Assembly: GCF_026343115.1 (NCBI RefSeq)
Contig: NZ_JAPEMC010000004.1
Span: forward strand, 186,001-250,000
Reading direction: 5' to 3'
Length of the DNA: 64,000 nt
Origin: Streptomyces sp. NBC_00102
GTDB lineage: Bacteria; Actinomycetota; Actinomycetes; Streptomycetales; Streptomycetaceae
The translations under genes and the position numbers were made by a program. The notes below the pieces were generated by a model. It had not been told where the DNA came from. It searched no databases and was given only the letters and a program-made list of their open reading frames with translations. Positions 37,357 to 46,649 of the stretch are shown piece by piece; positions within the stretch are counted from its first letter, which is position 1, and the number at the start of each line of letters is the position of its first letter.

Positions 37357-38103
37357 TTACGCGGGCGCCGGCAGCGTCCGTACCGCGCCGGGGGCGGTGA
37401 GGGACTCGGCACCGCTCGGCACGGGAACGGCGCCGAAGATGGCGTCCTGCTCGCGCTGCAGCTGCTGCTTGCGCGCCGCGCTGGTGGAGGGCAGCCGCTG
37501 CTCCTCGTACAGCTTGTGGGTGGCCTCCTGAGCGTGCTTGCTGGCGGGCGTGTGGAACTGGATTTCGAACAGCTGCCCCGAACGAGGGGCCCGCCAACCG
37601 GTGTTGAGGCCCTTGTAGCCGTTCGCGCTGCCCCAGGTGTTCGACCACTTGGTGCTGTCGTTGCCGAAGGCGTCGAGCGTGTTCGAGACGTCGTCGACGC
37701 CGACGGTGTAGGCGGCGTCCTGCCACTGCACGGTGTAGCGCACCGCGTCCGTGATGCCGGCCAGCACGGTGTCGACATTGCTGCCGGACTTACCCACGAG
37801 CGCGGTGGCGACCTTCCGCTTCAGCGAGTCGGGCGACTTCAGACGCTGGTCGAAGCCGATGATCTCCGCGCCCGAGAGCGCGGCGGCGGTGCGCACCTGG
37901 ACGCTGATGGTGCGTTCCGCCTGCCGGGCGTGGCTGATGTACGCGTCGACCTTGTTGTTCTCGTCGGCCGTGAGAGTGAGGCCGCCCTCGCCCTTCCAGC
38001 CCTGGGACTCGTCGGCCGCGGCCGCGGACCCCAGGGAGAGGACGGCTGTGAAGGCGACGGCGACTGCCGCACGGCTCACGACGGGACGGGTGCTGATGTT
38101 CAT
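37357..38103 (-). CDS. Secreted ATP nucleotide 3'-pyrophosphokinase (RelA/SpoT-fold alarmone synthetase)
   Basis: 248 residues from ATG 38103. A signal peptide (AAVAVAFTAVLSLGSAAAA) ends near residue 30. The rest is a RelA/SpoT-like synthetase: SLKRKVATAL for ATP binding, DAVRYTVQW in place of the usual D-x-x-G-x-R segment, then GYKGLNTGWR and FEIQFHTPAS, the counterpart of YKSLH...VEIQIRT. It closely resembles the extracellular Streptomyces enzyme that transfers pyrophosphate from ATP to the 3' OH of purine nucleotides, making (p)ppApp and similar. No hydrolase domain is present. It has its own terminator and no operon partner; it is divergent from no gene in the window. Confidence 0.88.
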   Translation of the reverse strand: MNISTRPVVSRAAVAVAFTAVLSLGSAAAADESQGWKGEGGLTLTADENNKVDAYISHARQAERTISVQVRTAAALSGAEIIGFDQRLKSPDSLKRKVATALVGKSGSNVDTVLAGITDAVRYTVQWQDAAYTVGVDDVSNTLDAFGNDSTKWSNTWGSANGYKGLNTGWRAPRSGQLFEIQFHTPASKHAQEATHKLYEEQRLPSTSAARKQQLQREQDAIFGAVPVPSGAESLTAPGAVRTLPAPA

Positions 38104-38213
38104 GGGGCGGTTACCGGTCTCTCTGGTGCGGGGGGAAGTGATCCCTGTCCGTCGGACGGATCACGCCCTGCGAACGATCATGGCCGCCGGGGGACACGAC
38201 GGGACGGCGCGCT

Positions 38214-39392
38214 TCACTCCGCCTCCCAGTCCCAGGTGTCGAAGTACGCCGTCCCGCCCGACCGCCGGGCCTCGTCGATCGCCAGCAGCCTGCGGTAGTC
38301 ACCGTCCGGCATGTGTTCCCGCCACTCCTCCAGAGGGAGTACGCGCACCTCGTCGTGTTCCGCCGGATCGAGGACGACGGCCTCGATCTGGGCTCGGGTG
38401 AGGCGCCCGCCGTCGAAGACGCACCCGAAGGTGCTGTACGGCCACTGGGCGCCCGGCAGACCGTAGACCGCGGCCAGGAGCCGGCGCGGCGGGCCGTCCA
38501 CGAGGATCCCGGTCTCCTCCCGGCACTCCCGCACGGCCGTGCCCCAAGGGCGTTCGCCCGGATCCATCGTCCCGCCCGGAACCTGCCACGGGTGAGAGGC
38601 GGAGTACACCGCGTGCAACTGGAGGGGATTGCCGTCCTCGTCGGTGAAGTACAGCCCGGCGAACCCCGTCGCCCGCATGACCGTCTCCGCGAACTGGGCG
38701 GGCGACAGACCAGCGGAGTCCACCGGCCGCCGTACGGGGGCCCTGGTCATCCGCAGCAGCGCAGCGTCGTGGAAGAAGCCGAACCGCTCGTAGAACGACA
38801 CCGGTTCGCCTCCCGTGTGGAGCGCGTACTCCGTGACGCCCAGCTCCTCCAGGTGCCGCAGCAGTGCGCCCAGCGCCGCACCGGCATGGCCGCGCCCCCG
38901 GTGGGCGGGCTCGGTGGCGACGACGTCCACGTGCGCGGCGAGTCCTTCGGGGGAGTCGGGCGACGGGAACACGGGGTGGACCAGCGCGAGCGCGCAACTG
39001 GCCAGCCCGCCACCGGCCGGGGCGTCGACCACGTAGGCCACCGCACTGCCGGCCGCGGTGAGACGGGCCGCCAGCAGGGTCCGGGTCGTGGCGAGCCGCT
39101 CCGGCGACAGCGGCTCGGCGGACGCGTACACCGACTTCAGCCGCGCGATCTCCGCCGCGTCCCCGGGAACTGCGGGCCGGGGCTCGGGACCGGCCGTGGA
39201 CCGGTCGGCGCCCGCCGGTGCGAACCGGACCGCGCCACCGTCCGGGCGACGGGAACGTGGCACCTGGCCCCGTCCCCGGCTCGGACCGGCCGGCAGCACG
39301 TGCTCGCCGTGCCCGGCGAGGGCCCGGGGCCCGCGGGCCGGCAGAGCGGTGGGCCGGGAGGTGGGCTGCTCCCCGGCAGCCTCGCCCCTCAC
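38214..39392 (-). CDS. GNAT acetyltransferase fused to a NUDIX hydrolase
   Basis: 392 residues from GTG 39392. The GTG overlaps the TGA of the methyltransferase (GTGA), which supports this start though the first 70 residues are low complexity. Residues 75-235 are a GNAT domain: VDVVATEPAHRGRGHAGAALGALL holds the acetyl-CoA loop and SFYERFGFF the C-terminal motif. Residues 245-392 are a NUDIX domain whose box is complete (GGTMDPGERPWGTAVREC followed by REETGI). NUDIX enzymes cleave nucleoside diphosphate-linked compounds. The fusion suggests acetylation and phosphate removal of related substrates, but which is unknown. Confidence 0.88.
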   Translation of the reverse strand: MRGEAAGEQPTSRPTALPARGPRALAGHGEHVLPAGPSRGRGQVPRSRRPDGGAVRFAPAGADRSTAGPEPRPAVPGDAAEIARLKSVYASAEPLSPERLATTRTLLAARLTAAGSAVAYVVDAPAGGGLASCALALVHPVFPSPDSPEGLAAHVDVVATEPAHRGRGHAGAALGALLRHLEELGVTEYALHTGGEPVSFYERFGFFHDAALLRMTRAPVRRPVDSAGLSPAQFAETVMRATGFAGLYFTDEDGNPLQLHAVYSASHPWQVPGGTMDPGERPWGTAVRECREETGILVDGPPRRLLAAVYGLPGAQWPYSTFGCVFDGGRLTRAQIEAVVLDPAEHDEVRVLPLEEWREHMPDGDYRRLLAIDEARRSGGTAYFDTWDWEAE

Positions 39393-40231
39393 GCGAGGTC
39401 TCCGGGCCGCCGGGCGAGACGCACGGTGAACACGCTCTCCTCGGTCAGCGGACCGAGCGCGGCGTGGGTGCCGAGGAGCCGGCGTGCGTCCTCCTCGAAA
39501 GCGGCGTGCCGGTCACCGAAGAGCGCCGGTCCCGCGTACGACGTCGTCGCGAGGTGCCCCAGCACCCCCTCCGGCGTCCACACCCGCGTCACCGGGAACT
39601 CGTGCACACTCACCCGGCCGAACGCCGAGGCGGCCAGATCCTCGTCGAACGAGCGGGAGGGCTCCGCGTACACGCCGGTCGTACCGGCACGACGGACCGG
39701 CCCCAGATACGACTGGATCAACCCGCGCAGGGCCCGCGTCCAGTCGGCCCCGTGCGTCCACAGACTTCCGTCGCCCATCACCACGAAGACCGCGCGGGGA
39801 GCGGCCACCCGGTCGGCCATCGCCAGCACGGCCGGCCGGTCCATCCAGTGGAAGGCGCGGCAGCACGTGATCAGATGCGGACGACGGTCCGGGGCCACCG
39901 GACCGAAGTCCTCCGCCCGGCCGGTGAACCCCGTGACACGCGACGCGCCCAGCTCCGGCAACAGGGCGCCGAGCGCCGCACGCGTCCGTTCCCCGCTCGT
40001 GTCCACCACGGACACATGGGCAGGGGACATCGACTCCAGCATGGCCAGGGGGACTTGACCCGTCCCCGTCCCCAGGTCCAGCAGTACCGGGCGGGGGACC
40101 GGGGCGAGTGCCGCCGCGAGGAAGCCGGCCACCTCCCGCGGCACGCCGGGCCGGTGACGCGCGTACGCGTGCGCGGCCCCGAAGCGGTCCGGCGGTGAGG
40201 GGGGCGGGGCCACGTGGTGGTCTTGCGTCAT
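39389..40231 (-). CDS. Class I SAM-dependent methyltransferase
   Basis: 280 residues from ATG 40231, preceded by a strong AAGGAGGA. VLLDLGTGTGQVPLAML is motif I for S-adenosylmethionine. DRRPHLITCCRAFHWMDRPAVL is the motif II region (AFHWMD), typical of small-molecule methyltransferases related to Tam/UbiE. The stop overlaps the start of the GNAT-NUDIX gene, so the two are coupled and may act on the same molecule. The 540 bp upstream contain no other gene. Confidence 0.87.
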   Translation of the reverse strand: MTQDHHVAPPPSPPDRFGAAHAYARHRPGVPREVAGFLAAALAPVPRPVLLDLGTGTGQVPLAMLESMSPAHVSVVDTSGERTRAALGALLPELGASRVTGFTGRAEDFGPVAPDRRPHLITCCRAFHWMDRPAVLAMADRVAAPRAVFVVMGDGSLWTHGADWTRALRGLIQSYLGPVRRAGTTGVYAEPSRSFDEDLAASAFGRVSVHEFPVTRVWTPEGVLGHLATTSYAGPALFGDRHAAFEEDARRLLGTHAALGPLTEESVFTVRLARRPGDLA

Positions 40232-40769
40232 CAACGGTGGTCCTCCTTGGGACGATTCGACGCCGGGGGCGTGCGGGCCGGCCCGACACGTCGGCGCCCG
40301 TCTCCCGGCGCCGTGCGGGCCGTGCCGCTCGGCGGCCGATGGGTGAAGGTCACCCACTGCCAGGTGAACGCGCATTCCCCTGTCGCGGTCACGGACGCCC
40401 GACCGGTCTCCTCGTCCCCGTTCTTCCGCGCCGGGCGCAGCCCGGGGTTCGTCCCGGGAGCCCCGGACCGTGCACCGACCGTCCCGTCGCTCCTCCGCGT
40501 CGCCCCACCGGTCAAACCCGTCGGATGATGACGGATCGTCATATGTGCCTGGACCGGATCGGGCCGGTCCGTGCGGCCCGACCAGGGGGGGGCGGGCGCG
40601 TCGAGGGGTCCGAGTCCTGAGCCCGGGTGACGGGACAGGAAGCGGCCATCTGCGACGTGGCTCGACCGGACGCGCGGATCCGGGCGCTCCCCGCGTCCTG
40701 GGGGAGCCCCGGAGCCCACGCCCGGAACAGGGCGCCACGCCAGTCAGGGGCGCGCCACCGGCAGACCGC
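40232..40769. other. Intergenic region without a recognised gene
   Basis: About 540 bp between the methyltransferase start and the DUF1304 stop. Frames here are shadows with Arg/Pro-rich translations. The only structured element noticed is a palindrome at 40528-40542. The promoter of the methyltransferase must lie in its left part. Confidence 0.5.
40528..40542. promoter_or_regulatory. Palindrome upstream of the methyltransferase unit
   Basis: ATGACG and CGTCAT are perfect 6-bp arms around GAT, in a locally AT-richer stretch followed by CATATG. It is about 300 bp from the methyltransferase start, far for a simple operator. A role is only suggested. Confidence 0.3.
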
Positions 40770-41132
40770 TCACCCGGCCGACAGGACGGCAGCCAGCGCC
40801 AACGCCCCCGGCAGCGCCTGGGCCATGAGAATGCGCCGGTTGACGGTGAGGCCGCCGTACAGGCCCGCGACGAGCACGCAGGCGAGGAAGAACACCTGGA
40901 CCCGGAACCCGGTCGGGTCTCCGGCGACCAGCCCCCACACGAGTCCCGCCGCGAGGAAACCGTTGTAGAGACCCTGGTTCGCGGCCAGCGGCACCGTGGC
41001 CCGGGCCATCTCCGCGTCGAGACCGGAGAGCCCGCGGCCGGGCCTCTTCTCCCACAGGAACATCTCCAGAACCAGGATGTACCCGTGCAATGCGGCCACC
41101 AGGGCGACCAGCACGTTCGCGGTCAACTCCAT
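40770..41132 (-). CDS. DUF1304 integral membrane protein
   Basis: 120 residues from ATG 41132, with GGAGACGCGC upstream. Four hydrophobic helices are visible. The first contains LVALVAALHGYILVLEMFLW, and the second-helix start, LAANQGLYNGFLAAGL, is the signature stretch of DUF1304. The function of the family is not established. It stands alone, about 590 bp from the divergent pntA. Confidence 0.88.
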   Translation of the reverse strand: MELTANVLVALVAALHGYILVLEMFLWEKRPGRGLSGLDAEMARATVPLAANQGLYNGFLAAGLVWGLVAGDPTGFRVQVFFLACVLVAGLYGGLTVNRRILMAQALPGALALAAVLSAG

Positions 41133-41724
41133 GCGCGTCTCCGCTCTCTCATCGACTTCGTCATCAGGCGTTCCGAGGCTGAGCCCCGTCGACCGGCACG
41201 TACGAGTGGGTCCGGAGCGGACCCCGAGGCCCGGCCATGGCACTTCTCCGTCGGGGCCCCCGGGCTGAGCCGCCTTCCGTACGCGTCGACGGCGCACGAG
41301 CAGAGGCGCGGGACCGATCCCACCCTGGTGCGGTCCTGTCCCGGAGCGGTCGCCCCGCCGCACACGCCTTCGACGCTCGCGAAGCGTACAGGGGGATGAT
41401 CACCCGGCACGCGGGGAGGGGGGCACCTGACCCACGCCAACAGCCGAACGCGGAAACGGAGTTCCGCGCCGGGACATCCGGCCGATCGTCGCCGCAGTCG
41501 CCGGCCGGGCCGCGCCGGCGCAGCCCGCAGGAATCCGGCCGTTCCGCCGTCCGTCCGGCACCGGCGGGCTACCGCCCGACGGGTGCGGCCGTCAACCCAC
41601 ACCCCGTGTGCCGATCCACGCCCCAACGGGGTCTGGTGTCACCCCGGTTGAACGGGGCAGCATCAGACCCCCGCCCCCTCGCCAACCGTGCACGGCGGCC
41701 CACGTTTCCGAAGGAGCCCCATCC
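41133..41724. other. Intergenic region between DUF1304 and pntA
   Basis: About 590 bp with no convincing reading frame on either strand. The last 25 bases hold the pntA ribosome binding site (AAGGAG). I saw no clear redox-regulator (Rex-like) palindrome or long hairpin. Confidence 0.5.
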
Positions 41725-43275
41725 ATGCGCATCGGAGTGACCCGCGAGCCGACCGGGGAGACCCGCGTGGCGGCGACACCCACGACCGTAAGACAGCTCA
41801 TCGCCCTCGGCTACGAACTGGTCGTCGAGTCCGGAGCAGGCGAGCTCTCCGCCTTCACCGACCTCGCGTACACGGAGGCCGGAGCCACCGTGGGCACCGC
41901 GAACGAGGCGTGGAGCGCGGACATCGTCCTGCGCGTCAACGGCCCCTCACCGGACGACGTCGACAAGCCGAAGGACGGCGCCTACCTGGTCTCCATACTG
42001 GCCCCGGCACTCAACCCCGGCCTGGTCGACGCCCTGGCCGAGCGGGACATCACCGTGCTGGCCATGGACGCCGTGCCGCGCATCAGCCGCGCCCAGTCCC
42101 TCGACGTCCTGTCCAGCATGGCCAACATCGCCGGCTACCGTGCGGTGATCGAGGCGGCACACGAATTCGGCCGCTTCTTCACCGGCCAGGTGACCGCGGC
42201 CGGAAAGGTCCCGCCGGCCAAGGTGCTGGTGGCCGGAGCCGGCGTCGCGGGCCTGGCCGCGATCGGCGCCGCCTCCAGCCTCGGAGCCGTCGTACGCGCC
42301 ACCGACCCGCGCCCCGAAGTCGCCGACCAGGTCAAGTCGCTCGGCGGCGCCTACCTTCCGGTCGTCGTGGAGGAGGAAGTCCAGCAGTCCGGCGACGGCT
42401 ACGCCAAGGCCACCACCCAGCTGTACGACACGGCCGCCGCCGAGCTCTACTCCGCCCAGGCCGCCGACGTCGACATCATCATCACCACCGCGCTCATCCC
42501 CGGGCGCCAGGCACCCGCGCTGATCACCGCGGCGGACGTCGCCTCGATGAAGGCCGGCTCGGTGATCGTCGACATGGCCGTCGCGCAGGGCGGCAACGTC
42601 GCCGGCAGCGTCGAAGGCCGCAGGGTCGTCACCGACAACGGTGTGATCATCCTCGGATACAGCGATCTGGCGGGCCGCCTCCCCACCCAGGCAAGCCAGC
42701 TGTACGGGACCAACCTCGTCAACCTGCTCAAACTGCTCACGCCGGAGAAGGACGGCAAGGCCGTACTCGATCTCGACGACCCGGTCCAGCGCGGCATCAC
42801 CGTCGTCCGCGCCACCGGCGACGGACGGGGCGAAAAACTCTGGCCGCCGCCCCCGGTCCAGGTCAGCGCCGCCCCCGCGACCGTGCCCGCCGCGACGGTG
42901 GCGCCGGCCCAGGTGAGCAAGCCCCTGCCCGCCGCCGCGAAGCTCGCGCTCGTCCTCGGCGGAATCGCCCTGCTCTGGCTCGTGATCGCGTTCGCCCCCG
43001 CCCCGATCCCACAGAACTTCACCGTACTGACCCTGGCCGTCGTCATCGGCTACTACGTCATCGGCAAGGTCCACCACGCGCTCCACACACCCCTGATGAG
43101 CGTCACCAACGCCATCTCCGGAGTCATCGTCGTCGGAGCCCTGGTCCAGATCGGCCCCGGCGGGCACGTCATCCAGGCGCTGGCCGGACTCGCGACCCTG
43201 CTCGCCTCCGTCAACATCGTCGGCGGCTTCGCGGTGACGCGCCGCATGCTCGCCATGTTCAGCAAGGGGAACTGA
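41725..43275 (+). CDS. pntA: Proton-translocating NAD(P) transhydrogenase subunit alpha
   Basis: 516 residues from ATG 41725 with AAGGAGCCCCATCC before it. [19 protein letters not shown] is the usual start of domain I. The NAD site is [28 protein letters not shown] in blocks (GAGVAG). [25 protein letters not shown] follows. The C terminus has four membrane helices of domain II. Both the soluble NAD(H)-binding domain and these helices are on one chain, as in E. coli PntA. It works with PntB to exchange hydride between NADH and NADP while moving protons across the membrane. Confidence 0.96.
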   Translation: MRIGVTREPTGETRVAATPTTVRQLIALGYELVVESGAGELSAFTDLAYTEAGATVGTANEAWSADIVLRVNGPSPDDVDKPKDGAYLVSILAPALNPGLVDALAERDITVLAMDAVPRISRAQSLDVLSSMANIAGYRAVIEAAHEFGRFFTGQVTAAGKVPPAKVLVAGAGVAGLAAIGAASSLGAVVRATDPRPEVADQVKSLGGAYLPVVVEEEVQQSGDGYAKATTQLYDTAAAELYSAQAADVDIIITTALIPGRQAPALITAADVASMKAGSVIVDMAVAQGGNVAGSVEGRRVVTDNGVIILGYSDLAGRLPTQASQLYGTNLVNLLKLLTPEKDGKAVLDLDDPVQRGITVVRATGDGRGEKLWPPPPVQVSAAPATVPAATVAPAQVSKPLPAAAKLALVLGGIALLWLVIAFAPAPIPQNFTVLTLAVVIGYYVIGKVHHALHTPLMSVTNAISGVIVVGALVQIGPGGHVIQALAGLATLLASVNIVGGFAVTRRMLAMFSKGN

Positions 43276-43276
43276 C

Positions 43277-44734
43277 GTGTCCGCAGCCTCGATCTCCACC
43301 GCGGCGTATCTCGTCGCCGCCCTGCTCTTCATCCTCTCCCTGGCGGGCCTGAGCAAGCACGAGACGGCCCGGCAAGGCTGGACGTACGGCGTGGCCGGCA
43401 TGGCCGTCGCCCTCGCCGCCACCATCGGCCTGACCCTCCACGACAGCCCGGTGCGCGCCACGACCGCGCTCGTCCTCACGGTCGCCCTCGCCGTCGGCGC
43501 TGTCGTCGGACTGTGGCGCGCCCGCGTGGTGCGCATGACCGGCATGCCCGAACTCATCGCACTGCTGCACTCGTTCGTCGGCCTCGCCGCAGTGCTGGTC
43601 GGCTGGGCTTCCTACATCGAGGTCGAGCGCAACGGTGAAGGCGGCTTCACCGGGTCACTCCTGAGCATCCATCACGCCGAGGTCTCGCTCGGCATCTTCA
43701 TCGGCGCGGTCACCTTCACCGGCTCGATCGTCGCCAACCTCAAGCTGAGCGCGAGGATCAAGTCCGCCCCGCTCGTGCTCCCCGGCAAGAACATCCTCAA
43801 CCTGGGCGCTCTGCTCGCCTTCACCGTCCTCACCATCGTCTTCGTGGCCGAGCCGGCGCTCTGGCCGGTCATCGCGGTCACCGCGATCGCGCTGTCGTTC
43901 GGATGGCACCTGGTGGCCTCGATCGGCGGCGGGGACATGCCCGTGGTGGTCTCCATGCTCAACAGCTACTCCGGATGGGCAGCGGCCGCGAGCGGCTTCC
44001 TGCTCGACAACGACCTGCTCATCGTCGTCGGCGCGCTGGTCGGCTCCTCGGGTGCCTACCTCTCGTACATCATGTGCAAGGCCATGAACCGCTCCTTCGT
44101 CTCCGTCATCGCGGGCGGCTTCGGGATCGAAGCTCCCGGGGGCGGCGGCGACGGCGGACAGGGCGAGCACCGTGAGACCAACGCCGACGAAACCGCCGAA
44201 CTGCTGGCCGGCGCGTCCCGGGTGGTGATCACCCCCGGATACGGCATGGCGGTGGCCCAGGCGCAGTACCCGGTCGCCGAGCTGACCCGTGCCCTGCGGG
44301 CCCGGGGCGTCGACGTGCGGTTCGGCATCCACCCCGTCGCCGGCCGACTGCCGGGACACATGAACGTGCTGCTCGCCGAAGCCAAGGTCCCGTACGACAT
44401 CGTGCTCGAAATGGACGAGATCAACGACGACTTCGCCGCCACCGACGTCGTCCTGGTCATCGGCGCCAACGACACCGTCAACCCGTCCGCCATGGACGAC
44501 CCGGGCAGCCCGATCGCCGGCATGCCGGTCCTGAGGGTCTGGGAGGCAGCGAACGTCGTCGTCTTCAAGCGTTCGATGGCCAGCGGGTACGCCGGGGTGC
44601 AGAACCCGCTCTTCTTCCGCGAGAACACCGCCATGCTCTTCGGCGACGCGAAGACCAGGAGCGACGAGATCGTGGCCGCTCTGGCAGGGGCGGCCGCACT
44701 GTCCCCGACCCGCGCCGTGTCCGTCCCCGCCTGA
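43277..44734 (+). CDS. pntB: Proton-translocating NAD(P) transhydrogenase subunit beta
   Basis: 485 residues from GTG 43277, one base after the pntA stop, with AGGGGA upstream. About nine helices form domain II ([16 protein letters not shown] and [15 protein letters not shown] hold conserved residues). The soluble NADP(H)-binding domain III follows, with [18 protein letters not shown] and [24 protein letters not shown] intact. It completes the enzyme with PntA. A cluster of short direct repeats follows its stop. Confidence 0.96.
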   Translation: MSAASISTAAYLVAALLFILSLAGLSKHETARQGWTYGVAGMAVALAATIGLTLHDSPVRATTALVLTVALAVGAVVGLWRARVVRMTGMPELIALLHSFVGLAAVLVGWASYIEVERNGEGGFTGSLLSIHHAEVSLGIFIGAVTFTGSIVANLKLSARIKSAPLVLPGKNILNLGALLAFTVLTIVFVAEPALWPVIAVTAIALSFGWHLVASIGGGDMPVVVSMLNSYSGWAAAASGFLLDNDLLIVVGALVGSSGAYLSYIMCKAMNRSFVSVIAGGFGIEAPGGGGDGGQGEHRETNADETAELLAGASRVVITPGYGMAVAQAQYPVAELTRALRARGVDVRFGIHPVAGRLPGHMNVLLAEAKVPYDIVLEMDEINDDFAATDVVLVIGANDTVNPSAMDDPGSPIAGMPVLRVWEAANVVVFKRSMASGYAGVQNPLFFRENTAMLFGDAKTRSDEIVAALAGAAALSPTRAVSVPA

Positions 44735-44739
44735 GCGAG

Positions 44740-44800
44740 GTCTCCCGGGAGACGCCCCCCGGGAGACGCCCCGGGAGAGATCCCCCGGGAGAGGTCCCCG
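44740..44800. repeat. Degenerate direct repeats after pntB
   Basis: GTCTCCCGGGAGAC (44740-44753) is a perfect 14-bp palindrome. The motif CCGGGAGA then recurs three more times at roughly 14-16 bp spacing, with changing flanks (GACGCC, GACGCC, GATCCC, GGTCCC). Several overlapping hairpins can form, so it may act as the pntAB terminator. Confidence 0.6.
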
Positions 44801-44930
44801 CCCGCCCGCGAGGGCCGGGGGGGCGGGGACGCCGGTCGTCCGTCACGGTTCCGCCCGGGCGGGGCAGGGAGGGCCGAACCCCTGGTGCGAGGATGTGCGG
44901 AACCAGGAGCGGGCCGACCGAGGGGTTGCT

Positions 44931-45896
44931 GTGGCCTACGAACTTTCCAACCGGCTCGTCGTCGGGATCGCCTCCAGCGCGCTCTTCGACCTGGCAGAGT
45001 CGGACGCCATCTTCCGTGAGCAGGGCGAGGACGCCTACCGCGGCTACCAGGAGAAGCACCGGGACGACGTATTCCGGCAGGGCGTGGCGTTCCCGTTCAT
45101 CCGGCGTCTGCTGTCGCTGAACGACCTGAACGAGACCGACGACCCTCTGGTGGAGGTCATCGTCCTGTCCCGCAACGATCCCGAGACCGGCCTGCGGGTC
45201 ATGAGCTCCATCAAGTCCCACGGACTGCCCATCACCAGGGCCATATTCAGACAGGGCCGTTCGCCGTACAACTTCATGCCCGCGCTCAACATGTCGCTCT
45301 TCCTCTCGGCGAACGAGCAGGACGTCCGCGAGGCCGTCTCGTCCGGCCTGCCGGCCGGGCATGTTCTGGGCGATCCGCACGAGGACGACACCGAGGACGA
45401 CGACCTGCGCATCTCCTTCGACTTCGACGGCGTACTCGCCGGCGACGAGTCGGAGCAGGTGTTCCAGACCGGCGGACTCGAGGAGTTCCGCGCCCATGAG
45501 ACGAGGAACGCCGCGATCCCGCACGACGCGGGGCCGCTCCGGGAGTTCCTCGCCGGGGTGTACCGCATCCAGCAGCGTGAGGAGGAGGTACGGCGGAGGA
45601 ATCCCGAGTACCGGATCCGCCTCCACGTCTCCATCGTCACCGCGCGGAACGCACCCGCCCACGAGCGTGCGATCACGAGCCTCAAGCGGTGGGGCCTGAG
45701 GGTCAACGACGCGTTCTTCCTCGGTGGGATCGACAAGGGCGAGATCATGAAGATCCTCAAGCCGCACATATTCTTCGACGACCAGGAAACCCACCTGGCC
45801 AGCACGTCGCAGTCGACGCCCAGCGTCCACGTCCCCTTCGGGAAGATCAACGAGGTCACCGAGACCGTCCGCGCGGAGCCCGCGCCCGCGCCGTGA
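44931..45896 (+). CDS. 5'-nucleotidase (cytosolic, HAD-like, PF06189 family)
   Basis: 321 residues from GTG 44931, with CGAGGGG before it. LVVGIASSALFDLAESDAIF and IVLSRNDPETGLRVMSSI are typical of this 5'-nucleotidase family. LRISFDFDGVLAGDESEQVF carries the HAD-like DxD nucleophile motif, and KPHIFFDDQETHL supplies the later acidic metal site. It should dephosphorylate nucleoside 5'-monophosphates in the cytoplasm. It is convergent with kdpC, and an upstream GC-rich repeat separates it from pntB. Confidence 0.88.
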   Translation: MAYELSNRLVVGIASSALFDLAESDAIFREQGEDAYRGYQEKHRDDVFRQGVAFPFIRRLLSLNDLNETDDPLVEVIVLSRNDPETGLRVMSSIKSHGLPITRAIFRQGRSPYNFMPALNMSLFLSANEQDVREAVSSGLPAGHVLGDPHEDDTEDDDLRISFDFDGVLAGDESEQVFQTGGLEEFRAHETRNAAIPHDAGPLREFLAGVYRIQQREEEVRRRNPEYRIRLHVSIVTARNAPAHERAITSLKRWGLRVNDAFFLGGIDKGEIMKILKPHIFFDDQETHLASTSQSTPSVHVPFGKINEVTETVRAEPAPAP

Positions 45897-45977
45897 TCGA
45901 CGGGCTGCCGCGCCCCCGCCGAAGACCGGGCCGGCGCGCCCCGACGAGGCCACCATCACCCGGCGTCGCGCGCCCCG

Positions 45978-46643
45978 TCACCCTCCGACGAGCTTTCTCA
46001 GCGCGATGTTGAGCCGGAGGACGTTGACGCGGGGTTCCCCGATGAAACCGAGGATGCGTCCGCTGGTGTGCTCGTCGACGAGCTTGCTCACCCGGTCCAC
46101 CGGGAGGTGGTTCTTCTCGGCGACGCGGCGGATCTGGATCTCCGCGTAGTCGGGGGAGATGTCGGGGTCGAGGCCGGAGCCGGAGGAGGTGACGGCGTCG
46201 GCCGGCACGTCGTCGGGGTCGACCGGGTGACCGGGGACGGAGTTCTCCCTGACGACGGCGGCCTTCGCGGCGGTGACGGAGTCGATCAGTCTCGGGTTGT
46301 CTCCGGCGAGGTTGGTCGCCCCGGAAACGAGCAGCTGGTACTGGGTGTTGACGGTGTTGGTCGAGAGGCCGTCGGAGGGGCGCGGCTGGAACCATCTGAG
46401 GTCCGGAGCCCCGGTTTCGCGGCCATCCTGCGGGGGCAGGTCGTAGCGCTGGCCGATCAGCTCGGAGCCCACCACCCTGCCGTCCGCCGTGACTTCGGAG
46501 CCGTTGGCGCGGCCGGGCATGAGGCCCTGGGCGATGCCGGTGACGACGAGTGGGTAGACGATGCCGCAGACCACGGTGAGCAGGAGCAGAGCGCGCAGCC
46601 CTGCCCAGAGCAGCCGGCCGGTGTTTCCTACGGAACTGGTCAT
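45978..46643 (-). CDS. kdpC: Potassium-transporting ATPase subunit C
   Basis: 221 residues from ATG 46643. One N-terminal helix (ALLLLTVVCGIVYPLVVTGIAQ) is followed by the soluble domain with SELIGQRY, WFQPRPS and the C-terminal GFIGEPRVNVLRLNIAL, all standard for KdpC. It stabilises ATP binding in the KdpFABC complex. It is six bases after kdpB. Confidence 0.96.
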   Translation of the reverse strand: MTSSVGNTGRLLWAGLRALLLLTVVCGIVYPLVVTGIAQGLMPGRANGSEVTADGRVVGSELIGQRYDLPPQDGRETGAPDLRWFQPRPSDGLSTNTVNTQYQLLVSGATNLAGDNPRLIDSVTAAKAAVVRENSVPGHPVDPDDVPADAVTSSGSGLDPDISPDYAEIQIRRVAEKNHLPVDRVSKLVDEHTSGRILGFIGEPRVNVLRLNIALRKLVGG

Positions 46644-46649
46644 GGCGGG

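Noticed and set aside
41133..41724. Rex-type redox operator before pntAB
   Set aside because: No palindrome of the TTGTGAAC-N-GTTCACAA type was found.
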